Shown piece after piece: positions 8,231-17,184 of a DNA stretch of 35,316 bases. Source of the DNA: JBOGOC01 sp050747525 (lineage in GTDB: Bacteria; Acidobacteriota; Polarisedimenticolia; JACPZX01; DASXTC01); NCBI GenBank assembly GCA_050747525.1, contig JBOGOC010000003.1, forward strand, positions 1 to 35,316. The letters are read 5' to 3'. How positions within the stretch are numbered: position 1 is the stretch's first letter; each line of letters starts with the position of its first letter. The notes beneath the pieces are model-generated. The model had not been told where the DNA came from. It was given only the letters and a program-made list of their open reading frames with translations, and ran no database searches. The position numbers and the translations under genes are program-made.

Positions 8231-9022
8231 CTAGAAGTCGACTTCGAAGCCGGCGGAGACCCACCGCTCGTCTTCTTCGGATCCCAACGTGAACGTGCTG
8301 CGCCAGCCGGTGGTGAACTTGTGGCTCAGCGTGGCCCGGACTCCAAGCGAGTCGAGGGGAATCTCGACACGGGTCCTGAGGTTGCCGGGGAGAGTGGAGC
8401 GCACTTCCAGCCGCGGGCGGCCCAGCAGCACGACCCCCAGGCTGGCCTTGACGTCGTTGGACGACTCGCGGGCGGGCCCTGCGCCGACCCCCACACTGCC
8501 GCCACGCCGGAGGTCCACCCGGAGGCCTTCGATGGCTCCACGGGCCGCGCGTCCGCCGGCCGATCCGTCCAGCAGCTTCTCGACCCAGCCGGACATGACG
8601 CGGCTGCTGGCCCCGCCGAAGAGACGCCGCGCATCGCGCTGCACACGATCCGATCCTCTCAGCGGGTATCCGTCCTCGTCCACGGAGGCGTCGGAGAACA
8701 TCGTGGGATTCCTGTCCGCCAGGCGGCGGGATTCGCGCTCGAGGGCCTGGCGGTACTGTGTGAACAGGGACGATTCCTGCTGCGCGGGTGCCTTCAACAG
8801 GCCGCTCTGGAGGGTGATCGGGGTGGTTCCGGTCAGCGGAGCCGGCACGGCGGGCTCGCCGCCGGCGGCCTGAAAGATGATGGGCACGGGACGGCGGGTC
8901 CGTGGCGAGGAGGCGGCTTCCTCTTCCGCGGCCAAGCCCGGCGTCGCGCACACCATCAGGCCCGTGGCCAGGACGAGGCCCTGGCCTCCCGACCTCCCGA
9001 ATAGCACGAGTTTCGAGATCAT
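8231..9022 (-). CDS. Secreted envelope protein, possible outer-membrane strand domain
   Basis: A 263-residue protein with a signal peptide (hydrophobic core about residues 12-30, ending near GLAAEE). A Pro/Ala-rich and charged linker follows. The last 100 residues alternate polar and hydrophobic positions (for example the region RLEVRSTLPGNLRTRVEI and the end ERWVSAGFEVDF) and end in Phe, as outer-membrane beta-barrel proteins do. The barrel would be short, so it may be a partial strand set or a periplasmic beta protein. No named family is recognised. It is convergent with the glycosyltransferase gene. Confidence 0.65.
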   Translation of the reverse strand: MISKLVLFGRSGGQGLVLATGLMVCATPGLAAEEEAASSPRTRRPVPIIFQAAGGEPAVPAPLTGTTPITLQSGLLKAPAQQESSLFTQYRQALERESRRLADRNPTMFSDASVDEDGYPLRGSDRVQRDARRLFGGASSRVMSGWVEKLLDGSAGGRAARGAIEGLRVDLRRGGSVGVGAGPARESSNDVKASLGVVLLGRPRLEVRSTLPGNLRTRVEIPLDSLGVRATLSHKFTTGWRSTFTLGSEEDERWVSAGFEVDF

Positions 9023-9054
9023 GGTCGTGTTTTTTCCCCTGATCCGTCGTGTAA

Positions 9055-9083
9055 ACCGTACGCCATGATCACGCTCAGGTCAA
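9055..9083 (-). promoter_or_regulatory. Candidate promoter of the envelope-protein gene
   Basis: On the minus strand TTGACC (9083-9078) is followed after 17 bp by TACGGT (9060-9055). The -35 matches the sigma-70 consensus at 5 of 6 positions; the -10 at only 3 of 6. The position, about 33 bp before the ATG at 9022, is suitable. Confidence 0.3.
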
Positions 9084-9118
9084 GGCTGGACGCGGGTTTC
9101 AGGGGGGTGACAATCGGC

Positions 9119-10240
9119 TTACCAGCCCAGTGTTTCCCTTGGGTTGACTGGATTGAGCCGCTCGAACTCCTCGATGAGTTCTCTGGATTTCGGGTCCAGG
9201 CTCCGCGGCGGGACTATCTGGAGGACGATGATCTGGTCCCCGGGGGTCTGCCCCTGCCGGGCACCGGCCCCCTTTCCCTTGAGCCTCAGCTTCTGGCCGC
9301 ACCGGCTCCCGGACGGGATGGTGAGGGTCACGCGCCCTTCCACGGTGGGGACCTCCAGCCGGGCCCCGAGCGTGGCCTCTCCCACGGTCAGCGGCAGGTC
9401 CAGCACCACGTCCCGCCCCTCTCTCCGGAAGTAGCGATGCGGGGTCACTTTCAGGACGACGTACAGGTCCCCGGGCGGGCCTCCCGCCCGTCCGGCCTCT
9501 CCCTTGCCGGCCACCTTCACGCGGCCCCCATCCTCCACTCCCGGGGGGATGCGCACCTGGATCGTCTCGCTGGAGCGCCTCGCCCCGCTGCCGCCGCACG
9601 TGGGACAGGTGTCGCCCGGCGCCTGTCCCGTGCCGCCGCACTGCGGGCAGGTGACGCTCATGCGCATGGCCCCCCCGCCCCGGGTGATCCGGCCGCTCCC
9701 CTTGCAGCGCGGACAGGCACCTCGGCCGGTGCGGATCACACCCTGCCCGCCGCAGGTCTCGCAGGTCACCGTGTGGGCCAGCGGGATGGAGAGGGTGGTC
9801 CCTTTGAGGGCCTCCTCGAACGGAAGGGTGGCCTGGTACTGCAGATCGGCCCCGCGCTGCGGGACGGCTCCCCGGCCCCGGGCCCCTTCCGCCCCCCCGA
9901 ATCCTCCTGAGAAGAGATCGTTCAGGATGCTGCTGAAGTCCGCGGCGTCGATTCCCTGATCGTACCCCGGCGCGGAGCTGCCTCCCGGCCTGCCCCCTGA
10001 CGGCCGGCGCCCGCCGAAGAAGTCGTAGGCCTCACCCTGCTGCTGCCACGCCCGGCGCTTCTCGGGGTCTGTGAGCACCTCGTAGGCTTCGGAGATCTCC
10101 TTGAATTTCTCCTCGGCCTTCTTGTCGTTGGGGTTGACGTCGGGGTGGTGCTTGCGCGCCAGCTTCTTGTACGCGGAGCGGATCTCTTTCTCGGTGGCTG
10201 TCGGCTTGACCCCAAGGATGGCGTAGTAATCCTTCTTCAT
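9119..10240 (-). CDS. dnaJ: Molecular chaperone DnaJ (type I Hsp40)
   Basis: DnaJ stimulates the ATPase of DnaK and delivers unfolded substrates. All canonical parts are present in 373 residues: the J-domain with HPD at 32-34, a Gly/Phe-rich linker (about 70-125), four CxxCxGxG zinc repeats between residues 160 and 220 (CETCGGQG, CPRCKGSG, CPQCGGTG, CPTCGGSG), and the C-terminal substrate-binding domains. No dnaK or grpE gene is adjacent. Length and zinc repeats distinguish it from CbpA. The linker contains RRPSGGRPGGSS and is rich in Arg and Gly. Confidence 0.97.
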   Translation of the reverse strand: MKKDYYAILGVKPTATEKEIRSAYKKLARKHHPDVNPNDKKAEEKFKEISEAYEVLTDPEKRRAWQQQGEAYDFFGGRRPSGGRPGGSSAPGYDQGIDAADFSSILNDLFSGGFGGAEGARGRGAVPQRGADLQYQATLPFEEALKGTTLSIPLAHTVTCETCGGQGVIRTGRGACPRCKGSGRITRGGGAMRMSVTCPQCGGTGQAPGDTCPTCGGSGARRSSETIQVRIPPGVEDGGRVKVAGKGEAGRAGGPPGDLYVVLKVTPHRYFRREGRDVVLDLPLTVGEATLGARLEVPTVEGRVTLTIPSGSRCGQKLRLKGKGAGARQGQTPGDQIIVLQIVPPRSLDPKSRELIEEFERLNPVNPRETLGW

Positions 10241-10261
10241 TCCGGCTCCCGTGGGATCGTC

Positions 10262-10284
10262 ACGCTCGCTCCCCGCTCTGTCAA
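10262..10284 (-). promoter_or_regulatory. Candidate promoter upstream of dnaJ
   Basis: A perfect TTGACA lies on the minus strand (10284-10279) in the 67-bp gap shared with the divergent secreted-protein gene. The hexamer 17 bp downstream on that strand (GACGAT) is only a 3 of 6 match to a -10 box. No CIRCE-type repeat is visible. Confidence 0.3.
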
Positions 10285-10307
10285 GGAAGTGTTAGCATCT
10301 TCGGCTC

Positions 10308-11207
10308 ATGGCCTGTCTCCTCGTCGCGCTGATTCTGTGCCTGGCGGCGCCCGTTCTGGCGGAAGAAAAGCCTCCCTCTCCCGCGGGGGGTTCGAATACG
10401 CCCGCCGCCGGGCGGCGCACCGCGGTCCCCGAGGAGGATCCCAACTTCGTCGCGCTGATGGACCGTCTGGGCGAGCGCGCAGCCCTCTACCGGAAGAAGG
10501 CGCTGGGCTTCACCTGCCGCGAGGTGGTGATCTCCGGCAAGTACGACCTGGACAACGGCTCGTACAAGAAGGGTGACCGGTCCAACTACGACTACCTGTT
10601 CGAGGAGCGCTCCGACGGCTCCCTGCGCGAGGTGCGCGAAGAGGTGGTCAAGGACGGCGACGGCGTCAAGCGGCGCGGCACCGATTTCGAGCCCGAGTCC
10701 CCCCCCGCCTATGCCTGGGCCACGCTGTTCTCGAAAGAGAACCGCGCGCGGTTCCATTTCCGGCCCGCGGGGCAGGTGGTCAAGGCCTATCGCCTGCTCA
10801 CCATGATCCAGTTCATCGGCACCTCTCCCAATCCCGGAGGCAGCGAGATATCGGGCTGGAGCGGCACCGTGGCGGTGGAAGGGAAGACGTTGAATCTGTG
10901 GTCGATCCAGGCCGAACCCAGCGGCCAGGACGTCCGCCTCGAGGTGGAGGTCCTGAAGTACCGGCGCGCCTTCGCCATCGCCGGGGTGCCCCTGGCGTCG
11001 CGGCCGCACGGATGGAAGCTCGACGTGACATTCGGCATCGAGGTGGAAGGGCTTTCCTATCCCACCGAGCAGAGCCTGGCCAAGACGGCGCTGGCGCCCA
11101 GCCAGCAGATGGTGGTCGAGGAGAAGCAGACCTTCAAGTACGACAACTACCGTTTCTTCGGCGTGAGCACCGAGGAAGACGTCAAGGAAGAGGCTCCTCC
11201 GGACTGA
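10308..11207 (+). CDS. Secreted protein of unknown function
   Basis: A 299-residue exported protein. The signal peptide is MACLLVALILCLAAPVLA, with cleavage likely before EEK. The mature part starts with a Pro/Gly-rich spacer, then an acidic-basic mixed domain with a single Cys in GFTCREVV and many aromatic residues. The pattern of long beta strands around residues 85-230 recalls periplasmic RseB/LolA-like scaffolds, but I see no diagnostic motif. No ribosome site is obvious before the ATG. Its last 26 bp overlap the convergent antiporter gene. Confidence 0.65.
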   Translation: MACLLVALILCLAAPVLAEEKPPSPAGGSNTPAAGRRTAVPEEDPNFVALMDRLGERAALYRKKALGFTCREVVISGKYDLDNGSYKKGDRSNYDYLFEERSDGSLREVREEVVKDGDGVKRRGTDFEPESPPAYAWATLFSKENRARFHFRPAGQVVKAYRLLTMIQFIGTSPNPGGSEISGWSGTVAVEGKTLNLWSIQAEPSGQDVRLEVEVLKYRRAFAIAGVPLASRPHGWKLDVTFGIEVEGLSYPTEQSLAKTALAPSQQMVVEEKQTFKYDNYRFFGVSTEEDVKEEAPPD

Positions 11208-13194
11208 GCAACGCCTCCACGGCCGACCCGATGGACTCGGGGTCCCCCAGCAGGACCAGCCCGTCCCCTTCGGCCAGCCGCGTCTCGGGGGCCGGCTTCA
11301 CCACCACGTCGGAGCCTCGCAGCACGGCCAGCACGCGCGAGCCCTGAGGATCGTCGAGACCCAGCTCGTTCAGCGCGCGTCCCGCCGCCCGCGCACCGGG
11401 CGGCATGCGCACCAGCCGCGCTTCCAGATGCGAGACCAGGGCGCCCACCTGGGCCAGGACATCCTTCGCCGGCCTTCCGCCGCGGAACAGGCCGTACCGC
11501 TCGGCGCGGATGCGGCGGGCGTGCTTGACCAGCGCCGCGCGCGGCACGCCGTACATCTCCAGCACGCGCGAGAAGATCTCCATGGAGGTCTCCACTTCCT
11601 CGGGGACAACGACCTGGGCTCCCAGGCCGTAGAGCTGATCCACCTCCTTGAGGTAGCGGGTGCGCACGATGGTGATGAGCGCGGGGAAGAGACGCCGGGC
11701 CAGGGCCACCGCGCGCCGCGTGGAGACCGGATCGGAGATCGCCAGCACCAGGACGCGGGCGTGCCCGGCCCCCAGGCGCTCCAGGATCCCCGCAGAGGTG
11801 GCGTCGCCGTAGAGGATCCTCTCTCCTTCGGCGCGCGCCTCACGCACGGTCTCGGGGTTCATCTCCAGAACGACGTAGGGAATGCCTATCTCCTTGAGCA
11901 CCCGCACCAGGTTCCTTCCATTGAACCCGTAGCCCACCACGATGACGTGGTCGCGCAGGGCTTCGGCCTCCTCCGAGAACTCTCTCAGGTCGCGCGCCGG
12001 CCGCCACCAGTCCTTCTCCTCCCACCCGCGCACGAGGGCGACCAGGGGCGGCGCGGCCGCCATGACCAGGGGCGTGACGAACATGGTGATGACCGATGCC
12101 GCCAGGAACACGCTACCCGTGGACGGCTCGATCAGCCCGTACCCGGAGCCGAAGCGCATCAGCACGAAGGCAAACTCTCCGATCTGGCCCAGGGCGAGCC
12201 CCGCCTGCAGCGCCACCGTGGGCCGCAGGCCGATCAGGAGCAGCGTGCCTGCTATGAGCGCGCACTTGAGCCCCACAATCCCCAGAGTGGCCACCAGGAC
12301 CCCGGCCGGCCGCTCGAGCAGCACGGACGGATCCATCAGCATCCCGATGGAGACGAAGAAGAGGCTGGTGAGACTGTCGCGAAACGGCACCATGTCGGCC
12401 ATCGCCTGGTGCCCGTACTCCGACTCGGAGATCACCAGTCCGGCCAGGAATGCCCCCAGCGCCAGCGACAGGCCCACGAGCGATGTGAGCCACGCCGTCC
12501 CCAGGCAGATGAAGAAGATGCTGATCAGGAACACCTCGCGGCTCTGCAGATCGGCCAGACGCTCGAGCAGGCGCGGCACCAGCCACAGCGCCACCACCAG
12601 CAGCACCCCGATGACCACGCCCGCCTGCGCGAGGGCCAGGACCAGGTTGAGGACCGGATCGGGCTGCTCGGCGCGGCCGGGTGCGAGGTAGGGCGTCAGG
12701 AGCATCATGGGGATGAGGAGCAGATCCTGCAGGACGGCCACGCCCGTAGCGGCCCGGCCGTGCGGCGAGTCGAGCTGACCCCGGTCCGCGAGCGCCTTGA
12801 GCGGGATGACGGTGCTGCTGAGCGAGACCAGAAAGCCCAGGAAGATCCCCTGCTCGTGCTGGAGCCCCATGAAGGGAGCGGCCAGCGCGCCCATCACGGA
12901 GAAGGCGCCCAGAGGCAGCAGCGCGCCCAGCAGAGAGGCTCCCAGCAGCCGGCGCAGCGTGGCCAGCGAGAACTCCATGCCGATGGTGAACAGCAGGAGG
13001 ACGACACCGGCCTCGGCCAGCGTTTCGATCCTGGCCGTGTCGGTGATGAGCCCGAGGCCGTGGGGGCCCACCACGATCCCGGAAACGAGGAATCCGGCGA
13101 TGGTGGGCAGGCGCAGGCGGTGCAGCACCAGCACCACCAGGACCGACGCTCCGAACACGATGCTGAGATCGCGAAGGATGTCGGTGTTGTGCAC
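11182..13194 (-). CDS. CPA2-family monovalent cation:proton antiporter (KefB/RosB-like) with RCK domains
   Basis: An inner-membrane cation/H+ exchanger of about 670 residues. Twelve or so TM segments occupy residues 1-390 and include RLPTIAGFLVSGIVVGPHGLG, typical of the CPA2 family. A TrkA-N (RCK) domain follows, with VVGYGFNGRNL as the dinucleotide-binding loop and Glu at the end of the second strand (VVLEMN), which favours NAD(H). A TrkA-C domain ends the protein. The start used is GTG 13194, 11 nt past the stop of the methionine enzyme; the same frame stays open upstream through that gene, but that extension has no real coding signal. Role: K+ or Na+ and pH homeostasis. Confidence 0.9.
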   Translation of the reverse strand: MHNTDILRDLSIVFGASVLVVLVLHRLRLPTIAGFLVSGIVVGPHGLGLITDTARIETLAEAGVVLLLFTIGMEFSLATLRRLLGASLLGALLPLGAFSVMGALAAPFMGLQHEQGIFLGFLVSLSSTVIPLKALADRGQLDSPHGRAATGVAVLQDLLLIPMMLLTPYLAPGRAEQPDPVLNLVLALAQAGVVIGVLLVVALWLVPRLLERLADLQSREVFLISIFFICLGTAWLTSLVGLSLALGAFLAGLVISESEYGHQAMADMVPFRDSLTSLFFVSIGMLMDPSVLLERPAGVLVATLGIVGLKCALIAGTLLLIGLRPTVALQAGLALGQIGEFAFVLMRFGSGYGLIEPSTGSVFLAASVITMFVTPLVMAAAPPLVALVRGWEEKDWWRPARDLREFSEEAEALRDHVIVVGYGFNGRNLVRVLKEIGIPYVVLEMNPETVREARAEGERILYGDATSAGILERLGAGHARVLVLAISDPVSTRRAVALARRLFPALITIVRTRYLKEVDQLYGLGAQVVVPEEVETSMEIFSRVLEMYGVPRAALVKHARRIRAERYGLFRGGRPAKDVLAQVGALVSHLEARLVRMPPGARAAGRALNELGLDDPQGSRVLAVLRGSDVVVKPAPETRLAEGDGLVLLGDPESIGSAVEALLSPEEPLP

Positions 13195-13205
13195 CGTGGA
13201 GCCGG

Positions 13206-15050
13206 CTAGGGGGTCGTGACCGCGGAGATGACGTCGAGGGCGCGCTCGACCTTGCCGAAGGGGGCGGACACCTGGACCCCCTGGACCAGATCCTTCACCT
13301 GGCAGAGCGTCTCGCGCGCGATCTGGATCCCTTCTTCCTTGGAAGCTCCCTCGGCCCGCTCCTCGGCGCGCCGCATACGATCCATGATCTCCTCGGGCAC
13401 GTGCACGCCGGGCACTTCGTTGTTCATGAACTCGGCGTTGCGCAGCGAGGCCAGAGGCCAGATGCCGGCGATGACCGGGATGCGGACCGGCTCGATGCGG
13501 CGCAGGAAGGTCTTGAGCTGCTCCACGTCGAAGACCGGCTGGGTGATCGCGAACTCCGCTCCCGCCTCCACCTTGTACTGGAAGCGGCGCAGCTCGAGGT
13601 CCGCGTCGACCGCGCCCGGATTGGCCCCCACCCCCACGTAATAGCCGGTGGGGTGCCCGATCGGATTGCCTCCCAGGTCCAGCCCGTGGTTCAGGCGCGT
13701 GACCATGTTGGTGAGGCCGATGGCATCCACGTCGAAGACGGCGGTGGCGTCCGGGTAGTCGCCGAGCTTGGGCGGGTCTCCGGTGATGATGAGGATGTTG
13801 CGCAGCCCGATGGAGTAGGCGCCCAGCAGGTCGGCCTGCATCCCCAGCAGGTTCCGGTCGCGGCAGCAGTAGTGCAGGATGGTCTGGATGCCGATCTCCT
13901 TCTCCATCATCAGCGCCAGGAACATGGGGCCCATGCGCGCCGAGGCGCGCGCGCCGTCCGGGATGTTGATGGCATCCACGCCACGCTCTTTCAGGAAGCG
14001 CGCGCCCGCCATGACCTTCGTGGTGTCGATCCCCTTGGGGGGATTCAGCTCCACCGACGTGACGAAGCGACCGGCGGCCATGCTGGCCGCCAGGGGGGAC
14101 TTCTCGGCCCGCGGCACCGGCTTCACGTCCACCCGGCTCTCCGACGGGACGAAGATCTCCACGCGCCGCTGGGACGGCCGCAGCATCCGCACCGACTTGA
14201 GGATGGCCTTGAGATGCTCCGCGGTGGTCCCGCAGCATCCGCCCACCACTTTGGCACCCGCCTGGATGTAGCGCTTGGCGTAGGTCCCCATGTACTCGGG
14301 CGAGCACAGGTAGATGTTGCGCCCCTCGACGCTGCGAGGGATTCCCGCGTTGGGCTGCGCACCGATGGGACGGCCGGTCACCTTGACCATCCTTTCCACG
14401 GCGCTCAGCATCACGTGCGGGCCCACGCTGCAGTTGACGCCGATGATGTCGGCCCCCCACTCGTCCAGCATGCGGGTGAAGACTTCCGGCGCGGTGCCGT
14501 AGAGGCTGCTGCCGTCCTCTTCCAGGGTCAGGTGGGCGGCCACGGGCAGATCGCACAGCTCGCGCACGGCCAGCATGGCCTGGCGCAGCTCCTGAAGATC
14601 GGAGAAGGTCTCCAGGGAGAAGAAGTCGACGCCGCCTTCCAGCAGCGCCGCGGCCTGCTCGGCGAACACCTGCCGGGCCTCGTCCAGCGAGGTGGGGCCC
14701 CACGGCTCGATCTTCATGCCGAGCGGGCCGATGGAGCCGGCCACGTAGACGTCGTCGCCGGCGATCTCGCGGGCCAGCTGGGCGCCCGCCCGGTTGATGT
14801 CCACGAGCTTCTGCTCGAGGCCGTGGTTGCGCAGCTTCACGCGGTTGGCGCCGAAGGTGTTGGTCTCCAGCACGTCCACGCCCGCGCGGCGGTACCCCCG
14901 GTGCACCTCCTTCACCATGTCCGGATCGAGCAGGTTCATCTCGTCGAAGCACCGGTTGATGAAGACGCCGCGGCTGTACAGCTCGGTGCCCATCGCGCCG
15001 TCGAAGACAACGATGTTGTGGGCAAGGAACTCGCGAAAGGGGGAACGCAT
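13206..15050 (-). CDS. Bifunctional homocysteine S-methyltransferase / methylenetetrahydrofolate reductase
   Basis: A fused enzyme of 614 residues. The N-terminal half is a zinc homocysteine methyltransferase barrel: VVFDGAMGTEL at the start, GVNCSVGPH, then GGCCGTT, which supply the three Cys zinc ligands. The C-terminal half (after about residue 330) is a MTHFR barrel, with FVTSVELNPPKG, ITGDPPK and a final region of short helices. Such fusions (as in Bacillus YitJ) couple one-carbon reduction to methionine formation. The ATG at 15050 has a perfect AGGAGGTT ribosome site and sits at the domain start; an upstream in-frame Met is less likely. The antiporter gene follows on the same strand. 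Confidence 0.93.
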   Translation of the reverse strand: MRSPFREFLAHNIVVFDGAMGTELYSRGVFINRCFDEMNLLDPDMVKEVHRGYRRAGVDVLETNTFGANRVKLRNHGLEQKLVDINRAGAQLAREIAGDDVYVAGSIGPLGMKIEPWGPTSLDEARQVFAEQAAALLEGGVDFFSLETFSDLQELRQAMLAVRELCDLPVAAHLTLEEDGSSLYGTAPEVFTRMLDEWGADIIGVNCSVGPHVMLSAVERMVKVTGRPIGAQPNAGIPRSVEGRNIYLCSPEYMGTYAKRYIQAGAKVVGGCCGTTAEHLKAILKSVRMLRPSQRRVEIFVPSESRVDVKPVPRAEKSPLAASMAAGRFVTSVELNPPKGIDTTKVMAGARFLKERGVDAINIPDGARASARMGPMFLALMMEKEIGIQTILHYCCRDRNLLGMQADLLGAYSIGLRNILIITGDPPKLGDYPDATAVFDVDAIGLTNMVTRLNHGLDLGGNPIGHPTGYYVGVGANPGAVDADLELRRFQYKVEAGAEFAITQPVFDVEQLKTFLRRIEPVRIPVIAGIWPLASLRNAEFMNNEVPGVHVPEEIMDRMRRAEERAEGASKEEGIQIARETLCQVKDLVQGVQVSAPFGKVERALDVISAVTTP

Positions 15051-15126
15051 GGAACCTCCTGGAAGCGAGCGATTATAGCGGCCGCGCGCGCTGGACTTCA
15101 ATGCGGCCCGGGGTCAGACTGGCCCG

Positions 15127-15852
15127 GTGAGCCCGGTGGATCCATCCCGTCTGGCGGACTTCGGCATCTGGATGGTGGTGTTTCTCTTCTCCACCACCCT
15201 GCACGAAGCCGCTCACGCCCTCCTCGCGCGCCTCGGCGGGGACGACACCGCATACCTGGGAGGCCAGGTCAGCCTCAACCCGGTGCCGCACATACGGCGC
15301 GAGCCGTTCGGCATGCTGCTCGTCCCCTCGGTGACCTTCTTCATGGCCGGCTGGATGATGGGATGGGCCAGCACCCCGTTCGATCCGCATTGGGCCGCGC
15401 GCCATCCCCAGCGCCAGGCCGCCATGTCGGCCGCCGGTCCGGCGGCCAACCTGCTCATCGCGCTGGTGGCCCTCGGCATCATGATGGGCCTCGTTTCGGC
15501 CGGTGTGTTCGTCGCGCCGCACCAGGTCAATTTCAGCCGGCTCGTGGAGCCTCACCCCGACTACGCCGACGGCTCGCTGCTCTACCCGGCGGCGGCGCTT
15601 CTCTCCGTGGCGCTCCACCTCAACGTGCTGCTGTTCCTGTTCAACCTCCTTCCCCTGCCGCCGCTGGATGGAAGCGGGGTGGTGGCCGGCCTGTTCCCCG
15701 GATCCGCGGGCCGGCTGATCGACCTGCTGCGCTCCAACCCTCTCATGAGCCTGATGGGTCTGGTGATCGCCTGGCAGGTGGTCGGCCGGCTGTTCTCGCC
15801 CATTCTCTCCCTGCTCCTCGCGCTCCTGCACCCAGGCGCTGTCTACGTCTGA
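15127..15852 (+). CDS. Site-2-protease family (M50) membrane protein
   Basis: A 241-residue intramembrane zinc metalloprotease of the M50 family. The zinc motif HEAAH is at residues 26-30 within the first TM segment, and the third ligand is Asp181 in LLPLPPLDG. It is the compact, PDZ-free form with about five or six hydrophobic segments. The start is GTG 15127 in the 76-bp divergent gap with the methionine enzyme. Compact M50 proteins of this type are widespread, and their substrates are mostly unknown. A cytochrome c gene follows after 12 bp. Confidence 0.88.
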   Translation: MSPVDPSRLADFGIWMVVFLFSTTLHEAAHALLARLGGDDTAYLGGQVSLNPVPHIRREPFGMLLVPSVTFFMAGWMMGWASTPFDPHWAARHPQRQAAMSAAGPAANLLIALVALGIMMGLVSAGVFVAPHQVNFSRLVEPHPDYADGSLLYPAAALLSVALHLNVLLFLFNLLPLPPLDGSGVVAGLFPGSAGRLIDLLRSNPLMSLMGLVIAWQVVGRLFSPILSLLLALLHPGAVYV

Positions 15853-15864
15853 TATGGTCTGCTC

Positions 15865-16587
15865 ATGAGCAGGCCTCACCGTGGCGGGGTCGTGGCTCGC
15901 CTGGCCATGGCCGCCCTGGCCATCGCCCTGAGCGGCATCGCCCTGGCCATCGGTCCGATGCCCTCCGGCCCCCCCGGCAACGAACCGGCGCGGCGGGTGG
16001 CGCTCCCCGGAACCGCCGGGCACGGCGAGGATCTGTACGCCTCCCGCGGGTGCGCGGCGTGCCACGCGACCACGTTCGCCCAGGAGGCTCAGGACGGCCT
16101 GCTGCGCGCGGGCCATCCGCTGGAAGGTGTGGCGCACCGCGGCACGTGGTGGAACGGCCGAGTCACCGGCGATGCCGCCGAAGCCGCCGAGATCTGCCTG
16201 CGCTCCTTCGTGGATCCCAACGCCCCGGGGTTCACGGCCGAAGAGGGCAAGGCCCTGGTGCTGTTCCTGAAGGAGCTCGGATCGGAGCGCGGGGTGAGCC
16301 CGATGGCGGTGGTGAAGGGGGATCCCTCGGATGTGAACGTGGCTGCCGGAGATGCCGGGCGGGGGCGCGAGATCTGGCGCCGCGCCTGCCTGGCCTGCCA
16401 CGCCGAGGTCCCGTTCGATGCGCGAAAGCTGGTGGGCGACCTGTCGCCTGCCCGCCTCGCAGAAATCGTGCGCCAGGGCACCCGGACCATGCCCTTTTTC
16501 CAGGTGGACCGGCTCCCTTCGCCCATGGTGGCCGACGTGGTGGCCTACCTGGAGGCCCTGCGCAACGAGGAAATAGCACGCCCGTGA
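15865..16587 (+). CDS. Dihaem cytochrome c, membrane-anchored or secreted
   Basis: A 240-residue protein with two class I cytochrome c domains. A hydrophobic stretch at 9-32 acts as signal or anchor. Haem sites are CAACH (63-67) and CLACH (175-179). Met209 in TRTMPFF is a probable axial ligand of the second haem; the first domain has no equally clear Met, and an unusual HRGTWWNG segment follows it. The protein probably passes electrons in the periplasm. No oxidase or other redox complex is adjacent. The stop codon lies inside a hairpin loop (see 16574-16600). Confidence 0.88.
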   Translation: MSRPHRGGVVARLAMAALAIALSGIALAIGPMPSGPPGNEPARRVALPGTAGHGEDLYASRGCAACHATTFAQEAQDGLLRAGHPLEGVAHRGTWWNGRVTGDAAEAAEICLRSFVDPNAPGFTAEEGKALVLFLKELGSERGVSPMAVVKGDPSDVNVAAGDAGRGREIWRRACLACHAEVPFDARKLVGDLSPARLAEIVRQGTRTMPFFQVDRLPSPMVADVVAYLEALRNEEIARP

Positions 16588-16600
16588 CCGGGGCGTGCTA
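16574..16600 (+). terminator. Perfect 10-bp hairpin across the cytochrome c stop codon
   Basis: Arms 16574-16583 (TAGCACGCCC) and 16591-16600 (GGGCGTGCTA) are exact inverted copies with a 7-nt loop (GTGACCG) that contains the TGA stop. There is no U-tract after the stem, so this may be a mRNA 3'-end stabiliser or an attenuating structure, not a classic intrinsic terminator. Confidence 0.4.
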
Positions 16601-16713
16601 ACATCGGTGCGCGCAGAGATCTGGAGGTTCCGATCGCCCCATCGCTCACCACGAGCAGGACTCCAACAGTGCGAAGTTCCGTGCACGCTGCGGAGGGCTC
16701 GCTTCGGCCGTCC

Positions 16714-17184
16714 ATGACCAACAACGAGCTGCTCGCCTACCTTCATCCCGACCTCTTCATCCCGGATCTCAAGGCCAGGAACAAGCTGGACGCCATCCAG
16801 AAGATGGTCGCGCATCTCGTCGACAAGAAGCGCGTCCGTGACGCGAAGATCGTCCTGCAGGCGATCAAGACGCGCGAGAAGCTGGGGAGCACCGGCATCG
16901 GCAAGGGGGTCGCCGTGCCCCACGGCCGCTCGACGGTCACCAGCGCCCTGACGCTGCTGTTCGCGCGCTGCGTCGAGGGCGTGGACTACGACGCCATCGA
17001 CGACAAGCCGGTCCACCTGCTCTTCATGATCCTGGCGCCGCACCAGGACAAGAACAGCGAGTACCTGCCCCTGCTCGGCAAGCTGGTGGAGGTCACGCGC
17101 GACGCCACCGTGCGTCGCCGCCTGCTGAAGGTCGAGGACTTCTCCGGCATCGCCGAGGCTATCGAGAAAGGGAAGACGAAGTGA
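16714..17184 (+). CDS. PTS IIA domain protein (IIA-Ntr/fructose type)
   Basis: A 156-residue cytoplasmic phosphoacceptor domain of the PTS EIIA type 2 family (PtsN-like). The phosphorylated histidine is His70 in GVAVPHGRS, followed by VHLLFMILAP. No transport domains are attached and no EI or HPr gene is near, so a regulatory role like IIA-Ntr is more likely than sugar uptake. The start is uncertain: ATG 16714 fits the domain start, while an in-frame GTG at 16669 would add 15 residues. The gene ends overlapping the GTG of the zinc-ribbon gene (GTGA). Confidence 0.87.
   Translation: MTNNELLAYLHPDLFIPDLKARNKLDAIQKMVAHLVDKKRVRDAKIVLQAIKTREKLGSTGIGKGVAVPHGRSTVTSALTLLFARCVEGVDYDAIDDKPVHLLFMILAPHQDKNSEYLPLLGKLVEVTRDATVRRRLLKVEDFSGIAEAIEKGKTK

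Noticed and set aside
11428..13209. Plus-strand open frame of 593 codons opposite the antiporter
   Set aside because: Composed mainly of Gln, His, Arg, Asp and Gly; the opposite strand has TM segments and RCK motifs.
13195..14952. Minus-strand frame of the antiporter stays open far upstream, as if the protein had 1256 residues
   Set aside because: This part lies on the same strand as the homocysteine methyltransferase/MTHFR gene in another frame, gives only Arg/Gly/Pro-rich nonsense, and antiporter homology starts at VHNTDILRDL (GTG 13194).
13401..16601. Plus-strand open frame of more than 1000 codons over the methionine enzyme, M50 and cytochrome genes
   Set aside because: High-GC shadow: low-complexity Arg/Gly/His sequence over three genes with clear family motifs in other frames.
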